From DATCSE01 sp036568605 (GTDB lineage Bacteria; Pseudomonadota; Gammaproteobacteria; Burkholderiales; Burkholderiaceae_C): a stretch of DNA of 21,155 nt. How positions within the stretch are numbered: position 1 is the first letter of the stretch; every line of letters starts with the position of its first letter. The DNA lies in assembly GCA_036568605.1 (NCBI GenBank), contig DATCSE010000468.1, positions 1-21,155 of the forward strand, in the 5' to 3' direction. Of this stretch, positions 7,978-15,366 are shown in pieces. Position numbers and translations under genes: made by a program. Under the pieces are notes generated by a model. The model was not told where the DNA came from. It worked only from the letters and a program-made list of their open reading frames with translations, and did no database searches.

Positions 7978-9028
7978 TGTTGAGCAGTATCCATTCGAAG
8001 TCGCCGTCGAGATCCGGGGTCCAGCCCGGCACGGTCTTGCTCTTGTAGTACGTCTGCTTCGCGATGCACGGGATGCCGTCCGTGCGCGGCGTGGTCGGGC
8101 TCGCGCACGGGCCGATGACGGTCTGCTTGTTGTCGGCGATGTACACCAGAACGACGGACGTGATCTTGGTGCCGGACTTGATGGTCGAGGCATCCTGGCG
8201 CAGCACGATCGTCAGGTAGGGGCTGAACGTCGCAGGGATCGGGGTCGTCCCGGGGATCGTGATCGCGAGGTCCGACTGATAGCAGGTGACGAAGTTGCTG
8301 CAGTTCGGATCGCCCGAGGGCGAGATCGCGATGGTGGCCGTCGTGTAGGTCGACGCTGCGGGAATGCCGACCGTCGTCGCGAACTGGTGCTCGTCCGCGC
8401 CGGTGGGCACGCCGCCGACGCCGGTGAAGAACGTGCCACCCGCCTTCGGAACGGCCGACTTGACGAGCACCGGGTTGGCAGTACCGAGCAGCACGTCGCC
8501 CGCGGTCCACGGGAAGGTCGAGTTGAACGGCGTCGGTGACCCCTCGGCGATCTTCGTGGCGCCGCTGAAGTGCACGTTGTCGGGCGTGGGCGGCCCCGCC
8601 GGATCGGCGATCGGTGCCTTGAAGAACACCGCGAAGGTCGGATAGGGCTGGCCCGCGCGCAAGGTCCCGATGTCGCAGCTGATCGTCCGCGCATTCGCCG
8701 GCGAACCGGCCGGGTTGGCGATCGTCGCGCAGGTGGCGCCGTCCGCACTGCTGAACTCGGCCGCCTCGGTCGCGTCGGTCACCGTCGTCGTCCCGACGAA
8801 AGTGATGTGATTGGTGTTGTTCGTGTTCGACGGATCGCTGACGATGGAGACGGTATAGCCGACAACGGTGTTCAGCGGCGGCGTCTTGCCTGCCGCAGCA
8901 GCGCTGTACGTGACGTTGGTGGTCAGGGGCGTCACGGTGGTGGTGAAGCTGCCTGTCCCGGCGAACGCCGAAGTGGCCGTCACGAGCGTCGCGGCCGCGA
9001 CCCGTGCGAGTACCTTGAGATGAGCCAT
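7949..9028 (-). CDS. Secreted protein with DUF11-like segment, function unknown
   Basis: A 359-residue exported protein. The signal peptide MAHLKVLARVAAATLVTATSAFA is followed by a Thr-, Ser-, Gly- and Pro-rich mature chain. Residues about 45-150 resemble a DUF11 (Ig-like, extracellular) domain: a VGYTVSIVSDPSNTNN strand pattern, then GATCATI and the typical closing ISCDIGTLRAGQ...KAPI. The mature part has six Cys, suggesting disulfides. The tail (PGWTPDLDGDFEWILLN) is acidic and aromatic; no PEP-CTERM or LPXTG sorting signal or C-terminal membrane span is seen. The start at 9028 is set by an excellent AGGAGGT just upstream and by the signal peptide, although the frame is open to 9166. The gene lies between flgF and the cyclase; its 3' end overlaps the cyclase gene on the other strand. 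Adhesin, surface-layer or matrix roles are only guesses. Confidence 0.8.
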   Translation of the reverse strand: MAHLKVLARVAAATLVTATSAFAGTGSFTTTVTPLTTNVTYSAAAAGKTPPLNTVVGYTVSIVSDPSNTNNTNHITFVGTTTVTDATEAAEFSSADGATCATIANPAGSPANARTISCDIGTLRAGQPYPTFAVFFKAPIADPAGPPTPDNVHFSGATKIAEGSPTPFNSTFPWTAGDVLLGTANPVLVKSAVPKAGGTFFTGVGGVPTGADEHQFATTVGIPAASTYTTATIAISPSGDPNCSNFVTCYQSDLAITIPGTTPIPATFSPYLTIVLRQDASTIKSGTKITSVVLVYIADNKQTVIGPCASPTTPRTDGIPCIAKQTYYKSKTVPGWTPDLDGDFEWILLNIRNGAYRVL

Positions 9029-9032
9029 GCAG

Positions 9033-9039
9033 ACCTCCT
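9033..9039 (-). promoter_or_regulatory. Strong ribosome binding site of the DUF11-like secreted protein
   Basis: AGGAGGT on the minus strand, four bases before the ATG at 9028. It is the closest match to the anti-Shine-Dalgarno consensus seen in the window and fixes the start directly before the signal peptide. Confidence 0.75.
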
Positions 9040-9224
9040 GGGTCGAAACGACCGCAGTCCGGCGCGCAACCAGTCCGCGTGAGGTCACGACCGTCACGGA
9101 CTTGGCGTGTGCCGAGCCATCCCTGTGAAGTCCGGCAGGTTGACTCCAAGCGTGCCGGGATGTCAATCCCTTGCACCCCTCAGCCGCCTGGTCTGCTCAG
9201 GCCGGGCGGCGACCGGCGGCCGCC

Positions 9225-9953
9225 TCAGTTCGCCGACAGCAGTTGCGCCGCGGCCTTCTCGTTGCCTTCGGCGGTCGAGAGCATCTTCATCTGTGCCTCG
9301 AACTGGCGCGCGGCCGAGATCATCGCGACCATGGTTTCGACCGGGCTGACGTTCGAGCCTTCAAGTGCGCCGTCCTGCACGCGCGCGTTCGTGTCGGTCG
9401 GCAGGTCGTTGCCGTCGGCGGCGCGGAACAGGCCATCGACGCCGCGCGTCAGCGGTGTTTCAGGCGTAACCAGCTTCAGGCGGCCGACCGCGGTGATCTT
9501 GCCGTCGGCGCTCTTCGCGCTGACCGTGCCGTCGCTGCCGAAGCTGACCGCGGTGTCGCGCGGGATCTGGATCGGGCCGCCGTCGCCGAGTACCGCGAGG
9601 CCGCTGCGCGTGACCAGCGTGCCTTCGCTGGAGACGTCGAACGAGCCGCCGCGGGTGTAGGCCTCGGTGCCGTCCAGCGCCTGCACGCTGAGCCAGCTCG
9701 AGCCCATCGCGGCGACATCGAGGTTGCGTCCGGTCGCGGTGATTGCGCCGGCGCTGGCGTCGTAGCCGGTGGTCGTCTCGAGCGTGTAGACGCGCGTGCT
9801 CGCGCCGCTGCCTTGCACCGGCACCGCCCGGAACGCCTGCAGCTCGGCGCGGAAGCCCGGCGTCGAGACGTTCGCGAGGTTGTTTGCGAGCGTGTCCTGG
9901 CGCTGCATCGTCGCCTTCGCGCCGGACATGGACAGGTAGATCATGCGGTCCAT
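9225..9953 (-). CDS. flgF: Flagellar proximal rod protein FlgF
   Basis: FlgF is one of the proximal rod proteins. The 242 residues start with MDRMIYLSMSGAKATMQRQD and the rod/hook motif LANNLANVSTPGFRAEL. The family middle is NLDVAAMGSSWLSVQ followed by AYTRGGSFDV. The C-terminal block is LEGSNVSPVETMVAMI, then ARQFEAQMKML and TAEGNEKAAAQLL. GAGGG at 9960-9964 with a 6-nt spacer supports the ATG at 9953. It follows flgE by 35 nt and is the last gene of the flgBCDEF run; downstream on the same strand comes an unrelated secreted protein rather than flgG. The 196-nt gap at 9029-9224 has a GC-rich inverted repeat (9205-9210/9219-9224) but no T-tract, so a terminator is not called. Confidence 0.95.
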   Translation of the reverse strand: MDRMIYLSMSGAKATMQRQDTLANNLANVSTPGFRAELQAFRAVPVQGSGASTRVYTLETTTGYDASAGAITATGRNLDVAAMGSSWLSVQALDGTEAYTRGGSFDVSSEGTLVTRSGLAVLGDGGPIQIPRDTAVSFGSDGTVSAKSADGKITAVGRLKLVTPETPLTRGVDGLFRAADGNDLPTDTNARVQDGALEGSNVSPVETMVAMISAARQFEAQMKMLSTAEGNEKAAAQLLSAN

Positions 9954-9988
9954 CGCAGGCCCTCAAGCATTCAGAAATCGAGACGCGA

Positions 9989-11254
9989 TCAGCGCAGGTT
10001 CACGAGCGTTTGAAGTACCTGGTCCTGCGTCTTGATCGTCTGCGCATTGGCCTGGTAGACGCGCTGCGCGGTGATCATGTTGACCAGCTCGCCGGTCAGG
10101 TCCACGTTCGATTCCTCGAGCGCCGAGGCCTGCAGCGAGCCGATGTTGCCGCTGCCCGGCGTGCCGACCGTCGGGTCGCCCGACGAATAGGTACGGGCCC
10201 AGACGTTGCCGCCCTGCGGCGCGAGGCCCTGCGGGTTGCGGAACGTCGCCAGCTCGACCTGGCCGGCCGGCTTGGACTGGCCGTTCGAATAGGTGGCCAT
10301 CACGATGCCGCTCTTCTCGATCGACACGCTCGCGAGCTGGCCGGCGGTATAGCCGTCCTGCGACATGTCGGTCACGCCGAACGCCGAGCCGAACTGGGTG
10401 GACTTGGTCAGGTCCAGCGAGATGTTGGGAATCGCCAGCGTGGTCGCGCCGCTCGCGTTCGTCGTCGACGGGATCGTGATCGTGACCGGGCCGGTCGGCG
10501 AGGTCGGCGCGCTGCCGTCGCTCGCGTACGTGATCGACGTGATCGGCAGCGGCGCGGCCGCGGTGCCGGCCAGCGTCGTGCCATTGGCGGTGGCGTAGAC
10601 GTTCCAGGTGTCGGTGCCCGACTTCTGGAAGTAGTAGGTCAGCGCGACGTCCTGCCCCTTCGCGTCGAAGACCGTGACCGAGGTCGCGTTGTTGTAAGTC
10701 GTCGCATCGGAGAAGTCGATCTGCGGCGTCACGGTGGCTGCCGGCGCGGTCGTCGCGAGCCGCGAATCCAGGTTCATCTCGACATCGATCTCGCTCGTGG
10801 CTTGCGGATCCACGCCGGCGGTCGGCAGCTGCAGCGACTTGGCGGCGCCGGGCTGGATCACGCCGTTGTTGTCGGCCGGATAGCCCATCAGCTTCATGCC
10901 GGCGTTGTTGACGATGTAACCGTCCTTGTCCGCCTGGAACTGGCCGTTGCGGGTGTACAGCGTCTGGATGCCGTTGTTGACCTCGAAGAAGCCGTTGCCG
11001 TTGATCGCCAGGTCCAGCGGGTTCTCGGTGGTCGTGATGTTGCCCTGCGTGAACTGCTGCGTCACCGCGGCCAGGTTCACGCCGATGCCGATGTTGGTCG
11101 TGCCGGCGCCGTTGATCGCGTTCGCGTACATGTCGGCAAACTCGGCGCGCGAGGACTTCGCGCCTATCGTGTTTGCGTTCGCGACGTTGTTGCCGATCAC
11201 CTCGAGGTTCTTGCTCGACGCGTTCAGACCGGAGAGACCTTGCTGGAAGCTCAT
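9989..11254 (-). CDS. flgE: Flagellar hook protein FlgE
   Basis: FlgE polymerises into the hook. The 421-residue product begins with MSFQQGLSGLNASSKNLEVI and the signature GNNVANANTIGAKSSRAEFADMYA. It continues with the NPLDLAINGNGFFEVNN core, then the variable Thr/Ser/Ala-rich surface domain (about residues 130-300). It ends with the conserved LEESNVDLTGELVNMITAQ, RVYQANAQTIKTQDQVLQ block that coils with the N-terminus. An AAGGA at 11261-11265, 6 nt from the ATG, supports the start. It sits between flgD (34 nt upstream) and flgF (35 nt downstream), consistent with one transcript. The length is typical of a short hook protein. Confidence 0.97.
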   Translation of the reverse strand: MSFQQGLSGLNASSKNLEVIGNNVANANTIGAKSSRAEFADMYANAINGAGTTNIGIGVNLAAVTQQFTQGNITTTENPLDLAINGNGFFEVNNGIQTLYTRNGQFQADKDGYIVNNAGMKLMGYPADNNGVIQPGAAKSLQLPTAGVDPQATSEIDVEMNLDSRLATTAPAATVTPQIDFSDATTYNNATSVTVFDAKGQDVALTYYFQKSGTDTWNVYATANGTTLAGTAAAPLPITSITYASDGSAPTSPTGPVTITIPSTTNASGATTLAIPNISLDLTKSTQFGSAFGVTDMSQDGYTAGQLASVSIEKSGIVMATYSNGQSKPAGQVELATFRNPQGLAPQGGNVWARTYSSGDPTVGTPGSGNIGSLQASALEESNVDLTGELVNMITAQRVYQANAQTIKTQDQVLQTLVNLR

Positions 11255-11288
11255 GGGGTGTCCTTGAGGGAGCTGGGTTTGGTGTTGT

Positions 11289-11939
11289 TCAGTTGATCGC
11301 CTTGACCGACGAATACGGCGTCTCGCCGCTGCGGTCGAGCTCGAGCACCAGCGAGCTGCCCGATGTGCTGACCGCGTTGACGGTGTCGCGCATCAGCGGC
11401 GTCGCGTCGAGCTTGGTCGCGCCGCTCATCGCGGTCACGCGGAAGGTCAGGCCGCTGGTGTTGTCGTAGGTGCCGGCGTTCCAGTTGAAGCCGTTGACGC
11501 CGCTGCTGCAGGCGCCGAGCTGCACCGTGTCGACCACCGTGCCGGCCGCGTTGAGCACCTCGACCTTGACCGAATCTGCGGCCGACGCGAGTTCGAAGCC
11601 GCCCTGGCCGACGCCATTCGCGATGTCCAGCTTGTTGCCCGGCACGATCACGTCCTTGCCGATCAGCGACGCGCCCTGCAGCGTCTGCATCTGCAGGAAC
11701 TGGCCGGACAGCGCCTGCACGCTGGAGTTCAGGTTCGTGATGCCGGTGACCGTGTTGATCTGCGCGATCTGGCTGGTCAGCTCGGCGTTGTCCATCGGGG
11801 ACAGCGGATCCTGGTTCTGCAGCTGCGTGACCAGCAGCTTCAGGAAGCGGTCCTGGCTGCCGGCGACATCGGTCGCGCCCGCGAGCGACGAGGCGGTCGA
11901 GCTGCTGCTGGAGCTGGTCGAGGAAACGGCGGTGGTCAT
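11289..11939 (-). CDS. flgD: Hook-capping scaffold protein FlgD
   Basis: FlgD caps the growing hook and is later replaced by the hook-filament junction proteins. The 216 residues start with a Ser/Thr-rich tail, then the diagnostic block SQDRFLKLLVTQLQNQDPLSPMDNAELTSQIAQINTV. This is followed by GITNLN and the LIGKDVIVPGN segment, and a C-terminal Ig/tudor-like part with FNWNAGTYDNTSG. A single Cys lies in the central domain (GACSSG). The ATG lies only four bases after the flgC stop, so translation is probably coupled; no clear Shine-Dalgarno was found. flgE follows. Confidence 0.96.
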   Translation of the reverse strand: MTTAVSSTSSSSSSTASSLAGATDVAGSQDRFLKLLVTQLQNQDPLSPMDNAELTSQIAQINTVTGITNLNSSVQALSGQFLQMQTLQGASLIGKDVIVPGNKLDIANGVGQGGFELASAADSVKVEVLNAAGTVVDTVQLGACSSGVNGFNWNAGTYDNTSGLTFRVTAMSGATKLDATPLMRDTVNAVSTSGSSLVLELDRSGETPYSSVKAIN

Positions 11940-11943
11940 GGTG

Positions 11944-12357
11944 TCACTGGCCCATCTGCAAGGTCTTCATCAGCAGGCTCTTCGCCGTCGTCATGACCTC
12001 GATGTTGTTCTGGTACGAACGCGAGGCCGAGATCATGTTGACCATCTCCTCGACCGCATTGACGTTGCTGTACGTGACGTAGCCGTCGGCATCGGCGCTC
12101 GGGTGCTTGGGGTCGTGCACGCGGCGGCCGGCGCTCTGGTCCTCGGTGATCGCGCTGACCTTCACGCCGGCGGCGGTCGCGTCGTTGCGGGCGCCGACCA
12201 GCTCGGTCTGGAACGTGACCTGGCGCGCCTTGTAGGCCGTGCCGTCGGGGCCGGCCACGGTGTCGGCGTTCGCGAGGTTGCTCGCGACGACATTCAGCCG
12301 CTGGCTCTGCGCGCTCGCCGCGCTCCCCGAAACGTTGAAGATGTTCATCATCGACAT
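11944..12357 (-). CDS. flgC: Flagellar proximal rod protein FlgC
   Basis: A proximal rod subunit of 137 residues, the normal family size. It has the N-terminal MSMMNIFNVSGSAASAQSQR segment and the VASNLANADTVAGPDG motif. The C-terminal part is GYVTYSNVNAVEEMVNMISA, RSYQNNIEVMTTAKSLLMKT. AAGGAG at 12365-12370 with a 7-nt spacer supports ATG 12357. flgB ends 32 nt upstream and flgD begins 4 nt downstream. Confidence 0.97.
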   Translation of the reverse strand: MSMMNIFNVSGSAASAQSQRLNVVASNLANADTVAGPDGTAYKARQVTFQTELVGARNDATAAGVKVSAITEDQSAGRRVHDPKHPSADADGYVTYSNVNAVEEMVNMISASRSYQNNIEVMTTAKSLLMKTLQMGQ

Positions 12358-12389
12358 GGCGCGGCTCCTTGCGTCTGTCTATCTATCGA

Positions 12390-12812
12390 TTACTGGCCGG
12401 TGATCGCGCTCAACGTCGTGCGCACGTTGTAGTTGATGAAGCGCAGCGTCGCTTCGTACTTCACCGTGTTGTCGGCGAAGCTGGCGCGCTCGCGGTCCAT
12501 GTCCACCGTGTTGCGGTCGAGGTTGGTCTGGCTCGGCGCGGCGTAGCTCAGGTTGTCGGCCGCGCTGCGGTTGCTCGCGACCGTGCCGTCGGCGCCGCCG
12601 CCGATGTGGCCGGCCTGGCTGGTCGTCAGCACCGCGGTGCTCGCGGCCGTGCCGGTCGCCTCGCGCAGCGCCTGCGCGAAGTTCATCTCGCGAGCCACGT
12701 AGCCCGGCGTGTCGGCGTTCGCGATGTTGCTGGCGATCAGGCGCTGGCGTTCCGAGCGCAGGTTCAGCGCCTGGGCCTGGAAGTCGAGCGTATCGGTCAA
12801 TCGGTTGAGCAT
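12390..12812 (-). CDS. flgB: Flagellar proximal rod protein FlgB
   Basis: The first gene of the flgBCDEF run, 140 residues. The start is the ATG at 12812, giving MLNRLTDTLDFQAQALNLRS, the normal FlgB opening, with AAGGG at 12818-12822 just upstream. An open frame continues to 12887 but gives no family-like residues. Motifs: ASNIANADTPGYVAREMNF near the N-terminus, and the C-terminal NTVDMDRERASFADNTVKYE, LRFINYNVRTTLSAI block. It is divergent from flgA across 149 nt that should hold both promoters. Confidence 0.96.
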   Translation of the reverse strand: MLNRLTDTLDFQAQALNLRSERQRLIASNIANADTPGYVAREMNFAQALREATGTAASTAVLTTSQAGHIGGGADGTVASNRSAADNLSYAAPSQTNLDRNTVDMDRERASFADNTVKYEATLRFINYNVRTTLSAITGQ

Positions 12813-12888
12813 GGCGGCCCTTGCTGGCAATGCCGGCCCGGAGTCGGGCGATGTGAAGGCATTGTGGGTAACCGCCTCGCCGAACATA

Positions 12889-12920
12889 AATGGGAATAGA
12901 GCGTGGATCGCCGCTCAATT
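12889..12920. promoter_or_regulatory. Candidate activator-binding palindrome between flgB and flgA (FlhDC-box-like)
   Basis: aatagagcg (12895-12903) and cgctcaatt (12912-12920) are inverted copies with one mismatch in nine, 8 nt apart. The left part, read with its flank as aatgggaatagagcg, resembles the FlhDC half-site pattern known from enterobacteria (AAYGS, N2-3, AAATARCG). Its centre lies about 54 bp before the flgA start and about 95 bp before the flgB start. Assignment to FlhDC is inference; the inverted repeat is seen directly. Confidence 0.4.
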
Positions 12921-12961
12921 CGCAGCCTCTCGGCGGCGTGCGCCCGCCTACAGTGCCGGCC

Positions 12962-13759
12962 ATGCAATCACGGCTGCGCCTTGTCTCGTCCAACCCTGCG
13001 TGGCTCGCGCTGCTGGCCGTGCTGCTGTTCGTCGTGACGCTGCCCGCGATGGCTCAGGCCGAACCCGAGGTCACCGGGCCGACCGGCCTGGACAGCGTGC
13101 TCGAGCAGCAGGTGCGGCGACTGGCGCTGGACGGCAGCCATGCCGCCCTGCCCCCCTCTTCAGCCGGCTCGACCGGCACCGCTTCGGCCTCCGCCAGTGC
13201 TCCGCGCATCGAGGTGCAGGTCGGCCATCTGGATCCGCGCCTGCGTCTCGCGCCCTGCCAGCGCATCGAGCCGTACCTGCCCGAAGGGATGCGGCCGTGG
13301 GGAAAAAGTCGCATCGGGCTGCGCTGCGCACAGGGCAGCGTCAAGTGGAACGTCTATCTGCCGATCACCGTGAAGGTGTGGGCACGCGGGCTGGTCGCGG
13401 CGAACGCGGTGGCCGCCGGCAGCGTGCTGGGGCCGGGCGACGTGGCGCTGGCCGATGTCGATCTGGCCGAGGATTCGGCGCCGGCGCTGGTCGACGCCGA
13501 CGCGGTGCTCGGCCGCGCGCTGACCCGCACGTTGCGGCCCGGACAGAGCCTGCGCGCGTCGCATCTGAAGCCGCGCCAGTATTTCGCGGCTGGCGAGACG
13601 GTCAACGTGCTGGCGCAAGGGCCGGGGTTCAGCGTTGCCGGCGAGGGCCAGGCGCTGACCAACGGCATCGAGGGCCAACCGGCGAGGGTCCGTACCGAAA
13701 GCGGGCGCGTGCTCACCGGCCTGCCGGTCGGCGACAAACGGGTCGAGATCGGCATCTGA
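12962..13759 (+). CDS. flgA: Flagellar P-ring assembly chaperone FlgA
   Basis: FlgA is a periplasmic chaperone needed for FlgI to form the P ring. The 265-residue product has a signal peptide (Arg-rich start, WLALLAVLLFVVTLPAMAQA), an Ala/Ser-rich linker, then a SAF-type domain. Family features are VGHLDPRLRLAPCQRIEPYL, the paired Cys in LRCAQGSVKWNVYLPI, the AAGSVLGPGDVALADVDL segment, and the C-terminal VNVLAQGPGFSVAGEGQALT, EGQPARVR block ending with GKRVEIGI-like GDKRVEIGI. The ATG at 12962 lies directly before the signal peptide; the frame is open to 12890 but that extension is not signal-like. There is no Shine-Dalgarno, and a TACAGT at 12949-12954 just upstream suggests a leaderless message. 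flgM follows on the same strand with its own promoter. Confidence 0.95.
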   Translation: MQSRLRLVSSNPAWLALLAVLLFVVTLPAMAQAEPEVTGPTGLDSVLEQQVRRLALDGSHAALPPSSAGSTGTASASASAPRIEVQVGHLDPRLRLAPCQRIEPYLPEGMRPWGKSRIGLRCAQGSVKWNVYLPITVKVWARGLVAANAVAAGSVLGPGDVALADVDLAEDSAPALVDADAVLGRALTRTLRPGQSLRASHLKPRQYFAAGETVNVLAQGPGFSVAGEGQALTNGIEGQPARVRTESGRVLTGLPVGDKRVEIGI

Positions 13760-13839
13760 GCCGCCCGGGCGCGCCGCGAAGCGTGAAATACGGCGGATTT
13801 GCCGCCGACCTTGCGGTCACCGCCGGATAGAAAAATTCC

Positions 13840-13866
13840 TAAAGTCGCGGCGCCGCCCGCCGATAC
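13840..13866 (+). promoter_or_regulatory. Sigma-28 (FliA) promoter of flgM
   Basis: TAAAGTCG (13840-13847), an 11-nt spacer and GCCGATAC (13859-13866) match the FliA consensus TAAAGTTT-N11-GCCGATAA at 13 of 16 positions with exact spacing. It lies 56 nt before the flgM start. A class 3 promoter here lets FliA drive its own inhibitor, as in enterobacteria. It is the only site of this quality seen in the window. Confidence 0.9.
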
Positions 13867-13922
13867 AGTCTGCACATCGTCAGGTCGTGCGCCCCGCGCC
13901 CGGCCCCCGGAGAGCAGCAATC

Positions 13923-14240
13923 ATGAAAATCGGCCAACCCGCAGACAAACCCGCACCGATCAACGGTGCCGGCAGCACCAGCCCGGCCCAAGAGGCCGCG
14001 AAGGCGCAACCGCAGTCCGCCGCCGCCATCCCCGCGACCGCCGACCCGAGCACGACGATTGCGCTGTCCAGCGCGGCCACGACCCTGCTCGAGAACCAAT
14101 CCAGCGCCGATTTCGACGCCGAGAAGGTAGCCCGCATCTCGAAGGCGATCGAGGACGGCACGTACAAGATCGACGCCGAAGTGATCGCCGACAAGCTGAT
14201 CGGCAACGCCAAGGAACTGCTGACCAAGTCGGCCTCGTAA
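13923..14240 (+). CDS. flgM: Anti-sigma-28 factor FlgM
   Basis: A 105-residue protein that binds FliA until the hook is finished and is then exported. The N-terminal half is Ala-, Pro- and Ser-rich and disordered in character (MKIGQPADKPAPINGAGS). The C-terminal half holds the FliA-binding helices: TTIALSSAATTLLENQ, then FDAEKVARISKAIEDGTYKI and DAEVIADKLIGNAKELL. GGAGAG at 13909-13914, 8 nt upstream, supports the ATG at 13923 over an in-frame codon at 13887. It is preceded by a sigma-28 promoter and followed by a probable flgN. Confidence 0.95.
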   Translation: MKIGQPADKPAPINGAGSTSPAQEAAKAQPQSAAAIPATADPSTTIALSSAATTLLENQSSADFDAEKVARISKAIEDGTYKIDAEVIADKLIGNAKELLTKSAS

Positions 14241-14334
14241 CGCGGCCGGAGCGCGGACGATCGCCGCGCCCGCCGATCCCGTTGCTTCTTCTGTTCATTG
14301 CTACCCGCCAGCGCCGAATCCGCTGGAACCAACG

Positions 14335-14736
14335 ATGTACCATCCGGCCCCCGCATCCCGCACCGCGCACGCCGACAGCCCCGAACTCGAGGAGAAGCTC
14401 GCGGCCGTCGAGTCCGAACTCGCCGCGCTGGGTGAATCGCTGCAACGGCGCGACAGCGCTGGCATCGACACGCATTCGACCGGACTGCATCGCGCCCTCG
14501 CGGCTGCGATCGAGCATTTCTCGCGCGCCGCGCGTACCGGCTCGGTGCCGGCCGCGCTGCGCACACGGCTGGCGAGTGCGAGCGGCCAGGTCGCGGCGCA
14601 GCGCGAGTCGCTGGCGCGCGCCACCGCCGCGCTGGACCGCGCGATCGACGTGCTGCTGCCGCGCGAGAGCGCAGGCATCTACGCGTCGCACGGTGCCGCC
14701 GACCGCTGCTCGCGCAGCGGGCTGGCCCAGGCCTGA
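14335..14736 (+). CDS. flgN: Probable flagellar export chaperone FlgN
   Basis: A 133-residue, mostly helical protein with heptad-like Leu/Ala spacing (ELEEKLAAVESELAALGESL, then SLARATAALDRAIDVLL) and no signal peptide. FlgN is the cytosolic chaperone of FlgK and FlgL, is poorly conserved in sequence, and follows flgM in most flgAMN units. The call therefore rests on position, size and helical character. A GGAA lies about 7 nt before the ATG. The 94-nt gap after flgM has a GC-rich hairpin (14251-14256/14264-14269) without a T-run. The gene ends 15 nt from a convergent gene. Confidence 0.72.
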   Translation: MYHPAPASRTAHADSPELEEKLAAVESELAALGESLQRRDSAGIDTHSTGLHRALAAAIEHFSRAARTGSVPAALRTRLASASGQVAAQRESLARATAALDRAIDVLLPRESAGIYASHGAADRCSRSGLAQA

Positions 14737-14751
14737 ACCTTCGTTTCTCTC

Positions 14752-15366
14752 TCAGTTCGCGGCGACGCACTCGTCGCCAGCCTGGGCCGCGAGGAACGCG
14801 CGCCCTTCATCGGCGTTCGCCGCCGATTGCGGTACGCCATCCGGCCCGTCGAACAGGATGCGCCAGTCGCCTGCCGCGTCGCGCACCCACACCGAGTGGA
14901 AGAAGCCGACCTTGTAGCGCTCGCGCGCATCGGCCGCACCTGGGTTGTCGCTGAAGAACGGGCCGCGCGACAGCGCGATGTTCGGGTCGCCGCCGATGTG
15001 GACCACGCCGGGCCGCCAGCGCAGCACGAATGCCTTGCCTTCGACGATGCCGGCCCACGCCTTGGACACGCTGTCGGCACCGCGCAGCGGCCGGCGCGAA
15101 CCGGCGTTGAACACCGCGCCCGGATGCAGGTGGGCTGCGAAGGCCTGCGCATCGTGGGCCTCGACGCTGCGCGCAAAGCTGAGCTCGCGGCGCCAGACGA
15201 CGCATTCGGCCGCGCTGTGGCTCACCGGCGAGGAGGCCGCGGCGCTGGCCTGCGCGACCGCAGACGGCGGCAGGCATGCGGCCGCCACGGTGGCCACCAT
15301 CGCCGTCCACGACACGGTCGCCACGTCGCTCAAGTGAAGTCTTCGGTGAGGCCGCGCGCCAGCCAC
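14752..15366 (-). CDS. Exported SnoaL/DUF4440-like protein
   Basis: This encodes up to 204 residues: a probable signal peptide ending near AVAQA, then a single domain of the NTF2-like superfamily. Typical features are WRRELSFARSVEAHDAQAFA, HLHPGAVFNAG, RPLRGADSVSKAWAGIV, and strand-like RWRPGVVHIGGDPNIALSRG and FHSVWVRDAAGDWRILFDG. These domains bind small ligands or act as enzymes, and no specific substrate can be read. The start is uncertain: GTG 15366 gives Arg residues before the hydrophobic stretch but overlaps the acetyltransferase gene by 37 nt. GTG 15324, GTG 15315 and ATG 15300 are alternatives lacking an n-region charge. It follows the GNAT gene on the same strand and is probably co-transcribed. 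Confidence 0.75.
   Translation of the reverse strand: MAGARPHRRLHLSDVATVSWTAMVATVAAACLPPSAVAQASAAASSPVSHSAAECVVWRRELSFARSVEAHDAQAFAAHLHPGAVFNAGSRRPLRGADSVSKAWAGIVEGKAFVLRWRPGVVHIGGDPNIALSRGPFFSDNPGAADARERYKVGFFHSVWVRDAAGDWRILFDGPDGVPQSAANADEGRAFLAAQAGDECVAAN

Noticed and set aside
9205..9224. Inverted repeat ggcggc/gccgcc just after flgF
   Set aside because: Short, GC-only and lacking a T-run; not enough to claim a terminator between flgF and the secreted-protein gene.
12387..12887. Longer FlgB starting at 12887
   Set aside because: The extra 25 residues do not resemble FlgB, whereas ATG 12812 gives the family N-terminus and has an AAGGG site.
13791..13807. Hairpin cggcgg-atttg-ccgccg after flgA
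   Set aside because: No T-tract follows; it could be a weak transcript end but is not distinct from background.
14251..14269. GC-rich hairpin between flgM and flgN
   Set aside because: Six-base stem without a following T-run; such stems are common by chance in high-GC DNA, so no terminator is called.
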